Part shown: positions 37,783 through 45,995 of the stretch, one piece after another
Layout: each line of letters starts with the position of its first letter
Position numbering within the stretch: position 1 is the first letter of the stretch
Source of the DNA: Carnimonas bestiolae
Lineage (GTDB): Bacteria > Pseudomonadota > Gammaproteobacteria > Pseudomonadales > Halomonadaceae
Length of the DNA: 64,000 nucleotides
Assembly (NCBI RefSeq): GCF_051251125.1
Contig: NZ_JBPCZL010000005.1
Reading direction: 5' to 3' (one strand)
Notes under the pieces: generated by a model
Told to the model about the DNA's origin: nothing
Database searches by the model: none
The model's input: the letters and a program-made list of their open reading frames with translations, nothing else
Program-made: the position numbers and the translations under genes

Positions 37783-38862
37783 ATGAGTATTACGATCGAT
37801 CAGATTTCCCGCCAATTCGGTAACACCGTGGCGCTTCAGCCCAGCTCATTGGATATCAAGGAAGGCGAATTGGTGGGGTTGCTGGGGCCGTCCGGCTCTG
37901 GCAAAACCACCTTACTGCGCATTATCGCTGGACTCGAAACGCCGACAGCGGGGCGCATTCTGTTTTCAGGGCACGACGTAACTCGACTGCATCCGCGCCA
38001 CCGGCGGGTAGGCTTCGTTTTCCAGCACTACGCGCTGTTTCGGCACATGAGCGTGTTCGACAATATCGCCTTCGGCCTCAAAGCCAATGCGCGTCGTTTA
38101 TCGCTGGGTCGCCGCGAGATTACCGAGCGCGTCAACGAACTGCTTTCACAAATCCAGCTAGAGCCCTACGCCAAGCGCTTGCCGGCACAGCTATCGGGAG
38201 GTCAGCAGCAGCGTGTTGCCTTGGCGCGTGCGCTGGCGGTCAGGCCCGAGGTGCTGTTGATGGACGAGCCGTTTGGCGCGCTGGACGCCAAGGTGCGCAT
38301 CGAACTGCGCCGCTGGCTGCGCCATTTGCACGAGCAGCTCGGATTTACCTGTGTCTTTGTTACCCACGATCAGGACGAAGCCTTGGAGCTCTCGGACCGC
38401 GTGGCGGTAATGAGCCAAGGACGAATCGAACAGATTGCAACTCCTGAGCAGCTTTATCGCGAGCCGGCCAATCGCTTCGTCTTCGATTTCCTTGGCGCCA
38501 CCAATAGCTTTAAAGGGGAAGTACGCGACGGTCTGCTGCACTTGGGTGAGCAGAGCACCATACGGCTACCGAAGGTGGCTGCTGGCGCGGCCGAGCTAGT
38601 GGCACGTCCGCACGAATTATCGCTGCACCGTTCGCCGAGCGAGAGCGCAACGCTGCCGGCCAAGGTCAGTGCCATCGCCCCGATTGGCGCAGTGGTGGAG
38701 GTTGAGCTTCAGCCAGCCTGGCACGCGCCTAATCTACAGGTCACGCTGTCACCGCGTGATCTCGAGCAAGCAGCTTTCGCGGTGGGCGATACCCTCTATG
38801 TGCATCCACACCGACTGGCGCTGGTCGATCCTGAGAGTGCGGCGCTCACGCCGTTAGTGTGA
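37783..38862 (+). CDS. cysA: Sulfate/thiosulfate ABC ATPase CysA
   Basis: ABC ATPase of 359 residues energising CysTW. Walker A is GPSGSGKTT, the signature is LSGGQQQRV, Walker B is VLLMDEPFGALD, and the switch histidine is in FVTHDQDEALELSDRV. A C-terminal TOBE-like regulatory domain follows (from about residue 240). The ATG has only a weak ribosome site. The 240 bases after cysW contain no gene; a minor hairpin before seven T near 37742-37758 could give partial termination. Confidence 0.94.
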   Translation: MSITIDQISRQFGNTVALQPSSLDIKEGELVGLLGPSGSGKTTLLRIIAGLETPTAGRILFSGHDVTRLHPRHRRVGFVFQHYALFRHMSVFDNIAFGLKANARRLSLGRREITERVNELLSQIQLEPYAKRLPAQLSGGQQQRVALARALAVRPEVLLMDEPFGALDAKVRIELRRWLRHLHEQLGFTCVFVTHDQDEALELSDRVAVMSQGRIEQIATPEQLYREPANRFVFDFLGATNSFKGEVRDGLLHLGEQSTIRLPKVAAGAAELVARPHELSLHRSPSESATLPAKVSAIAPIGAVVEVELQPAWHAPNLQVTLSPRDLEQAAFAVGDTLYVHPHRLALVDPESAALTPLV

Positions 38863-38879
38863 TCACGGCGGCGTTTTTT
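38848..38879 (+). terminator. Probable cysA terminator
   Basis: ACGCCG (38848-38853) pairs with CGGCGT (38869-38874) across a 15-base loop, followed by a run of T. The stem overlaps the cysA stop. Confidence 0.5.
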
Positions 38880-38993
38880 GCGGTAGATATTGCGCTGCGA
38901 ATGCGTAAGCGCGGGCTGTGGGCAACTGATGCTGATGGTGCCCATGGAAAGCGCGCGGGCACCGCCTAAGCCTTGCCGCGCAGGCGTACCTGA

Positions 38994-39010
38994 TATTCAT
39001 TTTGTGAATA
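38994..39010 (+). promoter_or_regulatory. Putative CysB-type site before sbp
   Basis: TATTCA-TTTTG-TGAATA, the same 6-5-6 inverted repeat as at 34649-34665, 90 bases before the sbp start. The flanking GA before TATTCA and TA after TGAATA are shared as well. Confidence 0.55.
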
Positions 39011-39099
39011 TAAAAACCAATTATTAATATTTTAGTGTTATTTATCAGCTGCGTAGCATGGCTGAACATCCTCATATCGATCTGTTCAGGAAGCTCGCG

Positions 39100-40164
39100 A
39101 TGTCAGCCCGTCATTTTCTCGCCTCACTGTTTGCCGCCTCTGCCTTGGGGGCTTCGCTGTTTGCCCACGCTGAAAACGTCACGCTGTTGAATGTCTCTTA
39201 TGACCCCACCCGCGAGCTGTATCAGCAATACAACAAAGCCTTCTCTCAGTGGTACCAGAAAGAGAGCGGCGATCAGGTGTCGATTCAGCAAAGCAACGGC
39301 GGCTCAGGCAGTCAGTCGCGTAGTGTGATCGAAGGCGCGCCCGCTGATGTGGTGACCCTGGCGCTGGCCTACGACATCGATGCGATTGCCGATCGCAATG
39401 CCGGTGTGCCCAAGGACTGGCAGAAGCAGCTGCCGGATAATTCGTCCCCGTACACCTCGACCATCGTGTTTTTGGTGCGCAAGGGTAATCCCAAAGGCAT
39501 TCACGATTGGGACGATTTGACCAAAAAAGGCGTGGAAGTCATCACGCCTAATCCGAAAACGTCGGGCGGCGCGCGCTGGAACTTCCTCGCTGCGTGGGCG
39601 TGGGCGCTGAAGCAGAAACTGGGCAATCTGGATAAGCTGCACGATCCCAAGTATGCAGATGAGGTGAAGGCAGCAACGGCCTATGCACGCGATTACGTGC
39701 GCGATTTGTTCAAAAACGCCTCGGTGCTCGATAGCGGGGCACGTGGTTCGACCAACACCTTCGTTAAAAACGGCCAGGGTGACGTGCTGATCGCGTGGGA
39801 AAGCGATGCGCTGCTGGCGAACGAGAAGCTCGACAAGGGCAATTACGAAATTGTGGTGCCCAGCCTGAGCATTCTTACCGAGCCGCCGGTTGCGAAGGTG
39901 GAAGGTAATGTGAAGCGCAAGGGAGAGGCCGCAGAGAAGGCCGCCGATGCCTATCTGAAGCACCTTTATTCGCCGGAAGGGCAGCGCATTATTGCCGACA
40001 ACTATTACCGCCCGCGCAACACCGATGGCATTCCGCAGGATGAGCTTAAGCTGTTCCCGAAACTCGATCTGGTGAATGTCGATCAAGTGTTCGGCGGCTG
40101 GAGCAAAGCGCAGCAAACCTTCTTTGCCGACGGCGGAGTGTTCGATCAGCTGCAGCAGCAGTAA
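39100..40164 (+). CDS. sbp: Sulfate-binding periplasmic protein Sbp
   Basis: Periplasmic protein of 354 residues with a signal peptide ending in SLFAHA. It has the canonical sulfate-binding blocks: DVVTLALAYDIDAIAD, NPKTSGGARWNFLAAWAW, DSGARGSTNTF and AWESDALL, including the ligand-contacting Ser-Gly-Gly and Trp. ATG 39100 follows AGGAAG; an in-frame ATG at 39058 would precede the signal peptide with 14 residues. It has its own promoter region and terminator and delivers sulfate to CysTWA, complementing CysP. Confidence 0.94.
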   Translation: MSARHFLASLFAASALGASLFAHAENVTLLNVSYDPTRELYQQYNKAFSQWYQKESGDQVSIQQSNGGSGSQSRSVIEGAPADVVTLALAYDIDAIADRNAGVPKDWQKQLPDNSSPYTSTIVFLVRKGNPKGIHDWDDLTKKGVEVITPNPKTSGGARWNFLAAWAWALKQKLGNLDKLHDPKYADEVKAATAYARDYVRDLFKNASVLDSGARGSTNTFVKNGQGDVLIAWESDALLANEKLDKGNYEIVVPSLSILTEPPVAKVEGNVKRKGEAAEKAADAYLKHLYSPEGQRIIADNYYRPRNTDGIPQDELKLFPKLDLVNVDQVFGGWSKAQQTFFADGGVFDQLQQQ

Positions 40165-40185
40165 GCGTTGTTAGCGTTGGATATA

Positions 40186-40220
40186 AAAGAAGCCGGAGCG
40201 AATATCGCTCCGGCTTCTTT
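40186..40220 (+). terminator. Bidirectional terminator sbp/DUF945 gene
   Basis: AAAGAAGCCGGAGCG-AATAT-CGCTCCGGCTTCTTT, a perfect 15-bp stem ending in T or A runs, placed between convergent genes. Confidence 0.92.
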
Positions 40221-40284
40221 ATTGGTACAGCGCTTATCGTATCGAGCTAACCGTGCCCTCGACGATCAAAGCGTTCGCTTGCCA

Positions 40285-41580
40285 TCAAGGCATGCTCGGC
40301 AGCGGGGCTGCATCCAGCGGGTTGCCGCCCAATGCACTACCGTCCACCGGCTGACCGTCGATCGTTAGTTGGCCATCCTTGAACTCAAGCTCGGTGTTGT
40401 CGTTGCTGGATTGCCCGCCAAGAATGTTTGCCAGTCCAGTCAGCGTAATGTGGCCGGTGGCGTATTGCGCAAACTGCTGCGCCACCACACTGAATACGCG
40501 TCCGTTTGCCGGCTGTTGCGGGGCCGAGTTGACCTTGTCGCCATTAACCTGCAAGTGACCTTTAGCAGTGATCGGTTTGTCCAGCAGTGGCGATTTAACT
40601 TCGAAGTGCTCAATGGTCAGCAGCGGCGAATTCGACAGCAGACGCTGGATATCGCGCTGCCGCTGTGCGTCGGTATCGCGTGCTTCGTCATCTTCGTCAC
40701 TGTCGACGGCGTTGGCCTGACGTCTTACCAGCGATAGCAGCGCCTGCTCATCGAGGTTCGCAATGTTCAGTTTAACGTCACCGCTGCCTATTTCCTTGTC
40801 CGAATGCAGCACGCTACCGATGTGGTATTCACCGTGCCAATCGATGCCGTTATCGCCTTTGTCATAATGATCGTCGTAGTGAAGATCCTTGAGCTCAACA
40901 CTTCCCAGCAACACTTTGTGAATGGTCGCGTTGTCCAGCTCGAAGTGCGTATTGGTGCCGACCAAGGTGTCCCGGTTGGGAACATTGAGGCGCAGTGAGC
41001 CAGGGCCGATCACGATGTTATTGGCCAGGTCTTTCAGGCTTAGCTGTTGCCACTCAAGCACGGACTCGATGTGATTTTTGTTGGCGTTGCCATCAACATT
41101 GACCCGCAAGTCATGGGTACGTGCAGTATTGCCATTGTTGTCGATGCGGCTATCGGGAAGTTCGATATGCACATGATAGTGGCCGCTGAGCGAGCTGAAA
41201 TTGGCGTCAACCATTGGCTCCTGGTCGGCCTGGAGTATCTCTGAGAACAGCTTTTTGCCCTCCACCAGCAGCGCCGGATGCCCGTCAACAGACGAGGAGA
41301 AAATCCCGTGATGAGCGGTCAGCGGTGCATTCAGCGTCATGCTGCTTTCACCCTCCGCTGCCAGCGTCCCCTCCAGGGTGAAGGTACTGCTAAAGAAGCC
41401 CTTGCTGACTTCTTTCTTCTCCAGCGTGATGCCCTGATCCTGCTTGAGATCATCAAGCACGCTGTCCAGATGAGAGAAGAACAGGTGACGGCTATACAGC
41501 ATGCCAAAGACGTAAAGCGCAGCGACGATAACAATGACTACCAGTGCTGTTATGCCCAGCTTTTTCGAAGAAGAGGTCAT
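40285..41580 (-). CDS. DUF945 family protein (YdgA/YihF-like)
   Basis: Protein of 431 residues with an N-terminal membrane anchor (LGITALVVIVIVAALYVFG) and a long periplasmic beta-rich region with repeating patterns such as LRLNVPNRDTLVGTNTHFELDNATI and GNSDNxxL-like turns. These fit the DUF945 family, AsmA-like envelope proteins of unknown function. The Asp-rich stretch DSDEDDEARD sits two-thirds along. The ATG lacks a good ribosome site. Convergent with sbp. Confidence 0.75.
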   Translation of the reverse strand: MTSSSKKLGITALVVIVIVAALYVFGMLYSRHLFFSHLDSVLDDLKQDQGITLEKKEVSKGFFSSTFTLEGTLAAEGESSMTLNAPLTAHHGIFSSSVDGHPALLVEGKKLFSEILQADQEPMVDANFSSLSGHYHVHIELPDSRIDNNGNTARTHDLRVNVDGNANKNHIESVLEWQQLSLKDLANNIVIGPGSLRLNVPNRDTLVGTNTHFELDNATIHKVLLGSVELKDLHYDDHYDKGDNGIDWHGEYHIGSVLHSDKEIGSGDVKLNIANLDEQALLSLVRRQANAVDSDEDDEARDTDAQRQRDIQRLLSNSPLLTIEHFEVKSPLLDKPITAKGHLQVNGDKVNSAPQQPANGRVFSVVAQQFAQYATGHITLTGLANILGGQSSNDNTELEFKDGQLTIDGQPVDGSALGGNPLDAAPLPSMP

Positions 41581-42042
41581 GTCGGAAACAACTCATCGGT
41601 TGAAAGGGAAGCGCGCAGCAAGCGTTATGCCCGCGGCAGCCAGCGTATTGTGCGTCCACTCACGCGTCGATGCAAAAGCCAAAGGCATCGTGATGACGCT
41701 GCTCAACAGCAGTGCCAGCGTTACGGTACCTGCCTTTAGCGGCAGCATCAGATAGGAGGCGAACAGGGATAAGCGTTGAGGGTGCTGGTGCGGAGAGAGA
41801 CGCCGCCTGAAAACGCGGGCAGATGCCTTCAGCAATATTGGTGGGTATCGCTACAGGCCGCGCCATACGGGGCTTAAACGAAAATTAACAATATGTGAAC
41901 ATTGTGTGCACCGATCAGGAAAACTTCGAGGAGCGTCGTCTAACCTCAGCCTTGCGATGAAGTGAAGGGCGTACCATTCCTGCCATTCACATAATCGTCC
42001 GCTTCAGTGTAGAAACGCAGCGGCAAGGCAGGGAACAGCGAT
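41581..42042 (+). other. Intergenic region between DUF945 gene and ybjX-like gene
   Basis: About 460 bases between divergent genes. On the minus strand an open frame 41593-41748 would give 51 residues beginning with a signal-like hydrophobic stretch (VTLALLLSSVITMPLAFA), but no ribosome site is present, so I do not call it. The rest shows nothing recognisable. Confidence 0.35.
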
Positions 42043-42930
42043 ATGGCGTCTGCAAGGATTCGCGAGTGGGAGAAACGGCTCGCACGAGCGGTAAATTCGT
42101 TTCCGATTCGACAACAGCACAAGCGCTGGCTGGCCGCGCTCTCTAACGAGCCGCGCCTGGTCACCATGGTGCGCGGTGAAAGCGATCGTCACCTGCACTC
42201 CTATGTGCATCGCCATTGGTCATCGCGCAAGAAGCTGGCGGCCATTCGTGGCCACAATGAGTTCATGCTCTCGTTCTTCACGCCAGAAGCCTTTGAGCAA
42301 ATCTACAACGGCTATGGCTTGGTTATTTCGACCTTCTCCGACCAATGGTTTCTCAAGCTGGAGCGCGGTCGTTACCGCAAGGAAGGCGAGCAGGGGCTTT
42401 ATATTCGCAATCAGCAGGGGCGCATTGTGTTCGGCGTCACCTTCTGCATTGATATCGAGGAAGGCGCACTTTATGTGGGCTCGCTGCAAGGTGGCAAGCA
42501 CGAAGGCGCTAACGACGATATCAAAGCGCTGCATCGCTACTGCCACAACGCGCGGCCGTTCACGCTGCTGATGAGCGCGCTGTTTGGTGTTAAGGATGCG
42601 CTGGCACTGAAGGTGATTTACGGCATTCCCGCCGAGTATGCCAACAACCATCGGCACGGCCACAAGATCCAGCTCGACTACGACAGCTACTGGGAAGAAA
42701 CCGGCGGCATCCGCGAGCAGTACTGGTATCGTTTGCCTACCGCACTGCCGCGCAAGGATATCAGCGAGGTGAAGAGCAAGCACCGCTCGGCCTATCGCAA
42801 GCGCTTGGCGCTGCTGGATGACATTTACCGTGACACTCATCAAACGCTGTGCATTGCGTCACGCCGCGATGAGATTACTCTGCTTACTGAGCGGGCGATG
42901 CAGCAGGCATCGCTGGACGCGTCACGCTGA
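42043..42930 (+). CDS. DUF535 protein (VirK/YbjX family)
   Basis: Soluble protein of 295 residues matching the DUF535 family that includes Shigella VirK and E. coli YbjX. The blocks FSDQWFLKLERGRYRKEGEQG, GALYVGSLQGG, ALFGVKDALALKVIYGIP and DYDSYWEETGG are the family core. VirK-type proteins are linked to envelope stress and outer-membrane integrity, but the biochemical role is unknown. It stands alone, with a terminator-like hairpin after it. Confidence 0.85.
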   Translation: MASARIREWEKRLARAVNSFPIRQQHKRWLAALSNEPRLVTMVRGESDRHLHSYVHRHWSSRKKLAAIRGHNEFMLSFFTPEAFEQIYNGYGLVISTFSDQWFLKLERGRYRKEGEQGLYIRNQQGRIVFGVTFCIDIEEGALYVGSLQGGKHEGANDDIKALHRYCHNARPFTLLMSALFGVKDALALKVIYGIPAEYANNHRHGHKIQLDYDSYWEETGGIREQYWYRLPTALPRKDISEVKSKHRSAYRKRLALLDDIYRDTHQTLCIASRRDEITLLTERAMQQASLDASR

Positions 42931-42984
42931 CCCTGCCAGCTTTCGCCAGGATTTGACGGCAGCGTATAACGCGGCATAAGAAAG

Positions 42985-43002
42985 ACGCGACCGGTGTCGC
43001 GT
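42985..43002 (-). terminator. Terminator of the EntS-like gene
   Basis: ACGCGAC-CGGT-GTCGCGT, perfect seven-bp stem that starts at the stop codon of the minus-strand MFS gene; TCTTTCTT follows on that strand. Confidence 0.55.
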
Positions 43003-44264
43003 TAGCCTGTGGTCTGCTTCGAGACATCAGCCTGCTCGAAGCGATTGACCTTCCTGAGCACCGGAAATAGCACCATCCATCCCAGCACCACTACCAGCGT
43101 CGTGACACCGCCAGCCACGGCGGTCGTTTGAGCGCCCAGCCAGGCAGCGCTGGTGCCGGCGCGGAATTCGCCCAGTTCGTTGCTCGAGCCGATAAATAGC
43201 ATGTTGACGGCGTTAACCCGACCGCGCATCGCATCGGGCGTTGCCAGCTGAATCAGCGTGGAGCGCACATAAACGCTGATCATGTCGGCTGCACCCGCGA
43301 TCAACAGCGCTAGCCACGAAAGCCAGAACACTGATGAAAGCGCGAATACCAGGTTGCATACGCCGAAGATCGCCACCGCTGAGAACATGACTAGCCCCAC
43401 GTGGCGGTTGAAGGCGCGCATGCTGAGATACAGCCCCATCAGCATCGCTCCCACCGCAGAGGCGCTGCGCAGTGCCCCAAGGCCGGCAGGGCCGGTGAGC
43501 AGAATGTGCTGAGCGTAAATGGGCAGCAGCGCTACCACATCGCCCAGCAGCACGGCGAACAGGTCGAGCGAAATGGCTCCCAAAATGATCGGGCGCGAGG
43601 CGATATAGCGCAGGCCGGCGGCAAAACGCTGCCAACTGCTGCCTGCTGCGGTGTCGGGGGCAGGGGCGCTGACGTTAGCCTCGTGCACGGGCACCTTCAG
43701 CATCGCCAGCAGTGCGGCAAGGGTACAGGCAAAACACACCAGATAAGCGCTAGCAGCGCCGCCTATATAAAGCACGCCGCCCAGCAGCGGGCCAGCAATG
43801 GTAGCAACCTTCATGATCACCGAGTTAATCGCGATGGCTTGTGCCAACTGGCGGTGCGGCACTATTTGCGGCAGCAGGCTTTGCAGTGCTGGGCCGGTAA
43901 AGGCGCGTGCGCAGCCAAACAGCACCAGCACGATATAAAACGGCATCAGCGAGCTATGCGGCAGCAGCGATAGCGCTGCCAGCGCGCCGCTGCACAGCCA
44001 TTGCAGCAGCCAGCTCAGCATCAGAATCAGTTTGCGTGGAAAGCGATCGATCAAATCGCCCGCGGGTAGCAGTAACACCACCATCGGCAGGAATTGGGCC
44101 AGCCCCGCATAGGCCAACGACATGGCATCGTGCGTCATGTCGTAGAGCTGCCAGGCCACTACCACCGCCTGAATTTGCATGGCGAATACGGCTGCTAAAC
44201 GCGCGCCCAGAAAGGCGATAAAGCCGGGCTGTCGGGAAATACCAAGATTGCTGGAAGAAGTCAT
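43002..44264 (-). CDS. MFS exporter, EntS/DHA3-like
   Basis: Inner-membrane major facilitator of 420 residues with 12 helices. The N-terminal half (FLGARLAAVFAMQIQAVVVAWQLYD, LLPAGDLIDRFPRK, FTGPALQSLLPQIV) and RSTLIQLATPDAMRGRVNAVN in the second half are typical of the EntS-like DHA3 family, which exports enterobactin in E. coli. No siderophore genes are nearby, so the substrate is open. The start at 44264 was chosen over one 84 bases upstream because the extra residues are not family-like; the ribosome site is weak. Confidence 0.78.
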   Translation of the reverse strand: MTSSSNLGISRQPGFIAFLGARLAAVFAMQIQAVVVAWQLYDMTHDAMSLAYAGLAQFLPMVVLLLPAGDLIDRFPRKLILMLSWLLQWLCSGALAALSLLPHSSLMPFYIVLVLFGCARAFTGPALQSLLPQIVPHRQLAQAIAINSVIMKVATIAGPLLGGVLYIGGAASAYLVCFACTLAALLAMLKVPVHEANVSAPAPDTAAGSSWQRFAAGLRYIASRPIILGAISLDLFAVLLGDVVALLPIYAQHILLTGPAGLGALRSASAVGAMLMGLYLSMRAFNRHVGLVMFSAVAIFGVCNLVFALSSVFWLSWLALLIAGAADMISVYVRSTLIQLATPDAMRGRVNAVNMLFIGSSNELGEFRAGTSAAWLGAQTTAVAGGVTTLVVVLGWMVLFPVLRKVNRFEQADVSKQTTG

Positions 44265-44440
44265 TATCGTTATTGGTGCGGTGTGTGGATGGCTGCCTTC
44301 CCGCGGAAAGCATGGACGGTTGCATACAGGGCGCTGTTCGATGCGCACGGTAACGCAGTGGCAGCGCTTACAGGGTGTGTTGTCGGCGCGCCGCCGCTGG
44401 CTGCTTGGGCGCGCGGCCCCGCAATGCGGCGAGCGGCAGG

Positions 44441-45211
44441 TTAGTCGTTGCTAAGCTGATGCAACTGGGTAACAAGCTGGTGCAGTACGTCGGCGTCAAT
44501 TTGGCCAGGTGCCGAAGCATTGTCGAGCTTGCCGAAGGTGGCATCTGAACCAAACTGCTCGCCCACCAACCGCGACAGCATTCCAAGCGGGCCCATCGAC
44601 ATGGTAATCAATGGCTGCTCGGGATGACGCTGCTTGAACGTCGAGGTGGCACCAAGCAGCGCCAGTACATCATCGTTGCTGTGGGGCATAACCGCCAGTT
44701 TTACCACATCGGCAGCACATCGATGCAGCTGCTCAAGCTGCTCAATCAGTACCTCGCGCGTTGCGGTTCGCTTGAAGTCGTGCTGCGAGACAATCACCCC
44801 CACCTGCTGCGCCCGCGCGGCGGCCATTACCTGCTCAACCACCGCGCTGCCGCGATTGGCTTCTACATCGACATAGTGCGGTGTGGTGATTGCCATAAGC
44901 TGCTGGTAGAGCGCGACATAATCGGCTTCAGCAATAGCGCAGTTGCCACCTTCTGCCGCCGTGCGAAAGGTAACGATGGCGCCTTTGTCGCCCATGGCAG
45001 CCAGCGCTTTTTTGACATAGGTACCGACAGCTTCTATATCCCGTGCACCTTCAAGACAATCAATGCGTAGCTCAAGGAAGTCGATAAAAGGCTGTCTGGC
45101 AGCCTCGTTGATGAACTCGAGCGCCTGTTGCGGCGATGAGTGAGTGACGGGCACTAGCACGGCAGGGGCAGCGCGCTGCTTGAGAGAACGAAGAAGGCGG
45201 CGTGGCTGCAT
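44441..45211 (-). CDS. aroD: 3-dehydroquinate dehydratase, type I
   Basis: Class I (Schiff-base) dehydroquinase of 256 residues, third step of the shikimate pathway. Substrate and catalytic blocks are DFLELRIDCLE (Glu/Arg), VSQHDFKRT (catalytic His) and VVKLAVMPHS (Schiff-base Lys). GGAG lies five bases before the ATG at 45211, which decides the start. Many gammaproteobacteria use the unrelated type II AroQ for biosynthesis; an isolated type I enzyme may serve quinate use, but no quinate genes are present. Confidence 0.92.
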   Translation of the reverse strand: MQPRRLLRSLKQRAAPAVLVPVTHSSPQQALEFINEAARQPFIDFLELRIDCLEGARDIEAVGTYVKKALAAMGDKGAIVTFRTAAEGGNCAIAEADYVALYQQLMAITTPHYVDVEANRGSAVVEQVMAAARAQQVGVIVSQHDFKRTATREVLIEQLEQLHRCAADVVKLAVMPHSNDDVLALLGATSTFKQRHPEQPLITMSMGPLGMLSRLVGEQFGSDATFGKLDNASAPGQIDADVLHQLVTQLHQLSND

Positions 45212-45521
45212 GGAGGCTCCGGCGCGATAAGTGAAGAATAACGGGAACGAGGCGCGATCGAGGCACCACTGTCGCCGCGCTGGTTTTACCAGCATTTGCT
45301 GCCAGCGCGCAAATGATCGTATTACCGCGCTCGCTGGTGCGGCGGCTTGGGGGTGATGCTGTCACTTGAAAAGCGGCTGCGCTGTCCGCACTACAGTAGC
45401 GCAGTGAATCGCGTTCAGTAATAACAACGACAGCCATCAGATCATTAGATATAGGCACATAGTATTAAACTTTCCCCGCGTAGGCTGGTCTAGTATGGGG
45501 TAGCAGAGAGAGGTAATCATC
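45212..45521 (+). other. Divergent intergenic region aroD/orphan gene
   Basis: 310 bases between divergent genes. TAGTAT near 45490, 30 bases before the orphan gene start, could be a -10 element. Nothing else is recognisable. Confidence 0.35.
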
Positions 45522-45779
45522 ATGTCGAACAAAAAAGACGACGTCTTATTGCGGCGAGCCCTCGGCGACTACTACACATCGTCGGGCGATGGTGTCGCGG
45601 CACAGCCTTCCCCCAGCGAATCCCGCATTGAGCGCGTGGCCGACCAGGTATTCGTGCTGCTCATCAGTGCCAGCCGCGTGCTGCGCGTTTATCGCGTTGG
45701 CAAGAAGGGCGTGCTGAAGGCGCTGAAACGCATCCCCCAAGAACTGCGCCACCATATTGCCAAGCGCAGGGCGTGGTAA
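45522..45779 (+). CDS. Hypothetical 85-residue basic protein
   Basis: Product of 85 residues that I do not recognise. The N-terminal third is polar and probably disordered (Ser/Asp/Pro-rich), and the rest is a basic amphipathic region (DQVFVLLISASRVLRVYRV, then KKGVLKALKRI and HHIAKRRAW). No signal peptide is evident. Gene-like features are a good ribosome site (AGAGAGAGG about nine bases before the ATG) and a dedicated terminator 35 bases after the stop, so it is probably a monocistronic gene. Confidence 0.65.
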   Translation: MSNKKDDVLLRRALGDYYTSSGDGVAAQPSPSESRIERVADQVFVLLISASRVLRVYRVGKKGVLKALKRIPQELRHHIAKRRAW

Positions 45780-45814
45780 GCGCGCCGCGCCAAAATTTTC
45801 AACGATAGCCAGCA

Positions 45815-45852
45815 AAAGAGCCGCCGCCCGGTCAGGGGCGGCGGCTCTTTTT
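45815..45852 (+). terminator. Terminator of the 85-residue gene
   Basis: AAAGAGCCGCCGCCC paired with GGGCGGCGGCTCTTT across GGTCA, then TT: a stem of about 15 bp. It could also serve the minus strand after phoA, although 140 bases away. Confidence 0.88.
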
Positions 45853-45995
45853 GTCAGGTGGACCCTTTCAGTGAATATTCGTGTGAGCTACCGCCGCGCT
45901 ATCGGCTTAGCGGTAGCCCCAACCCTTGCAGCCTTCACGATCCACGCTATTGCCACCTGGGCACGCAATCCTACCGCGCTGCCCAGGCCCCGCCA

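Noticed and set aside
37484..37786. Gene between cysW and cysA
   Set aside because: The frame overlaps the end of cysW, is Arg/Ala-rich and lacks a ribosome site.
41593..41835. 80-codon minus-strand frame with a hydrophobic stretch
   Set aside because: No ribosome site before any of its starts and no recognisable homologue; kept only as a remark on the intergenic region.
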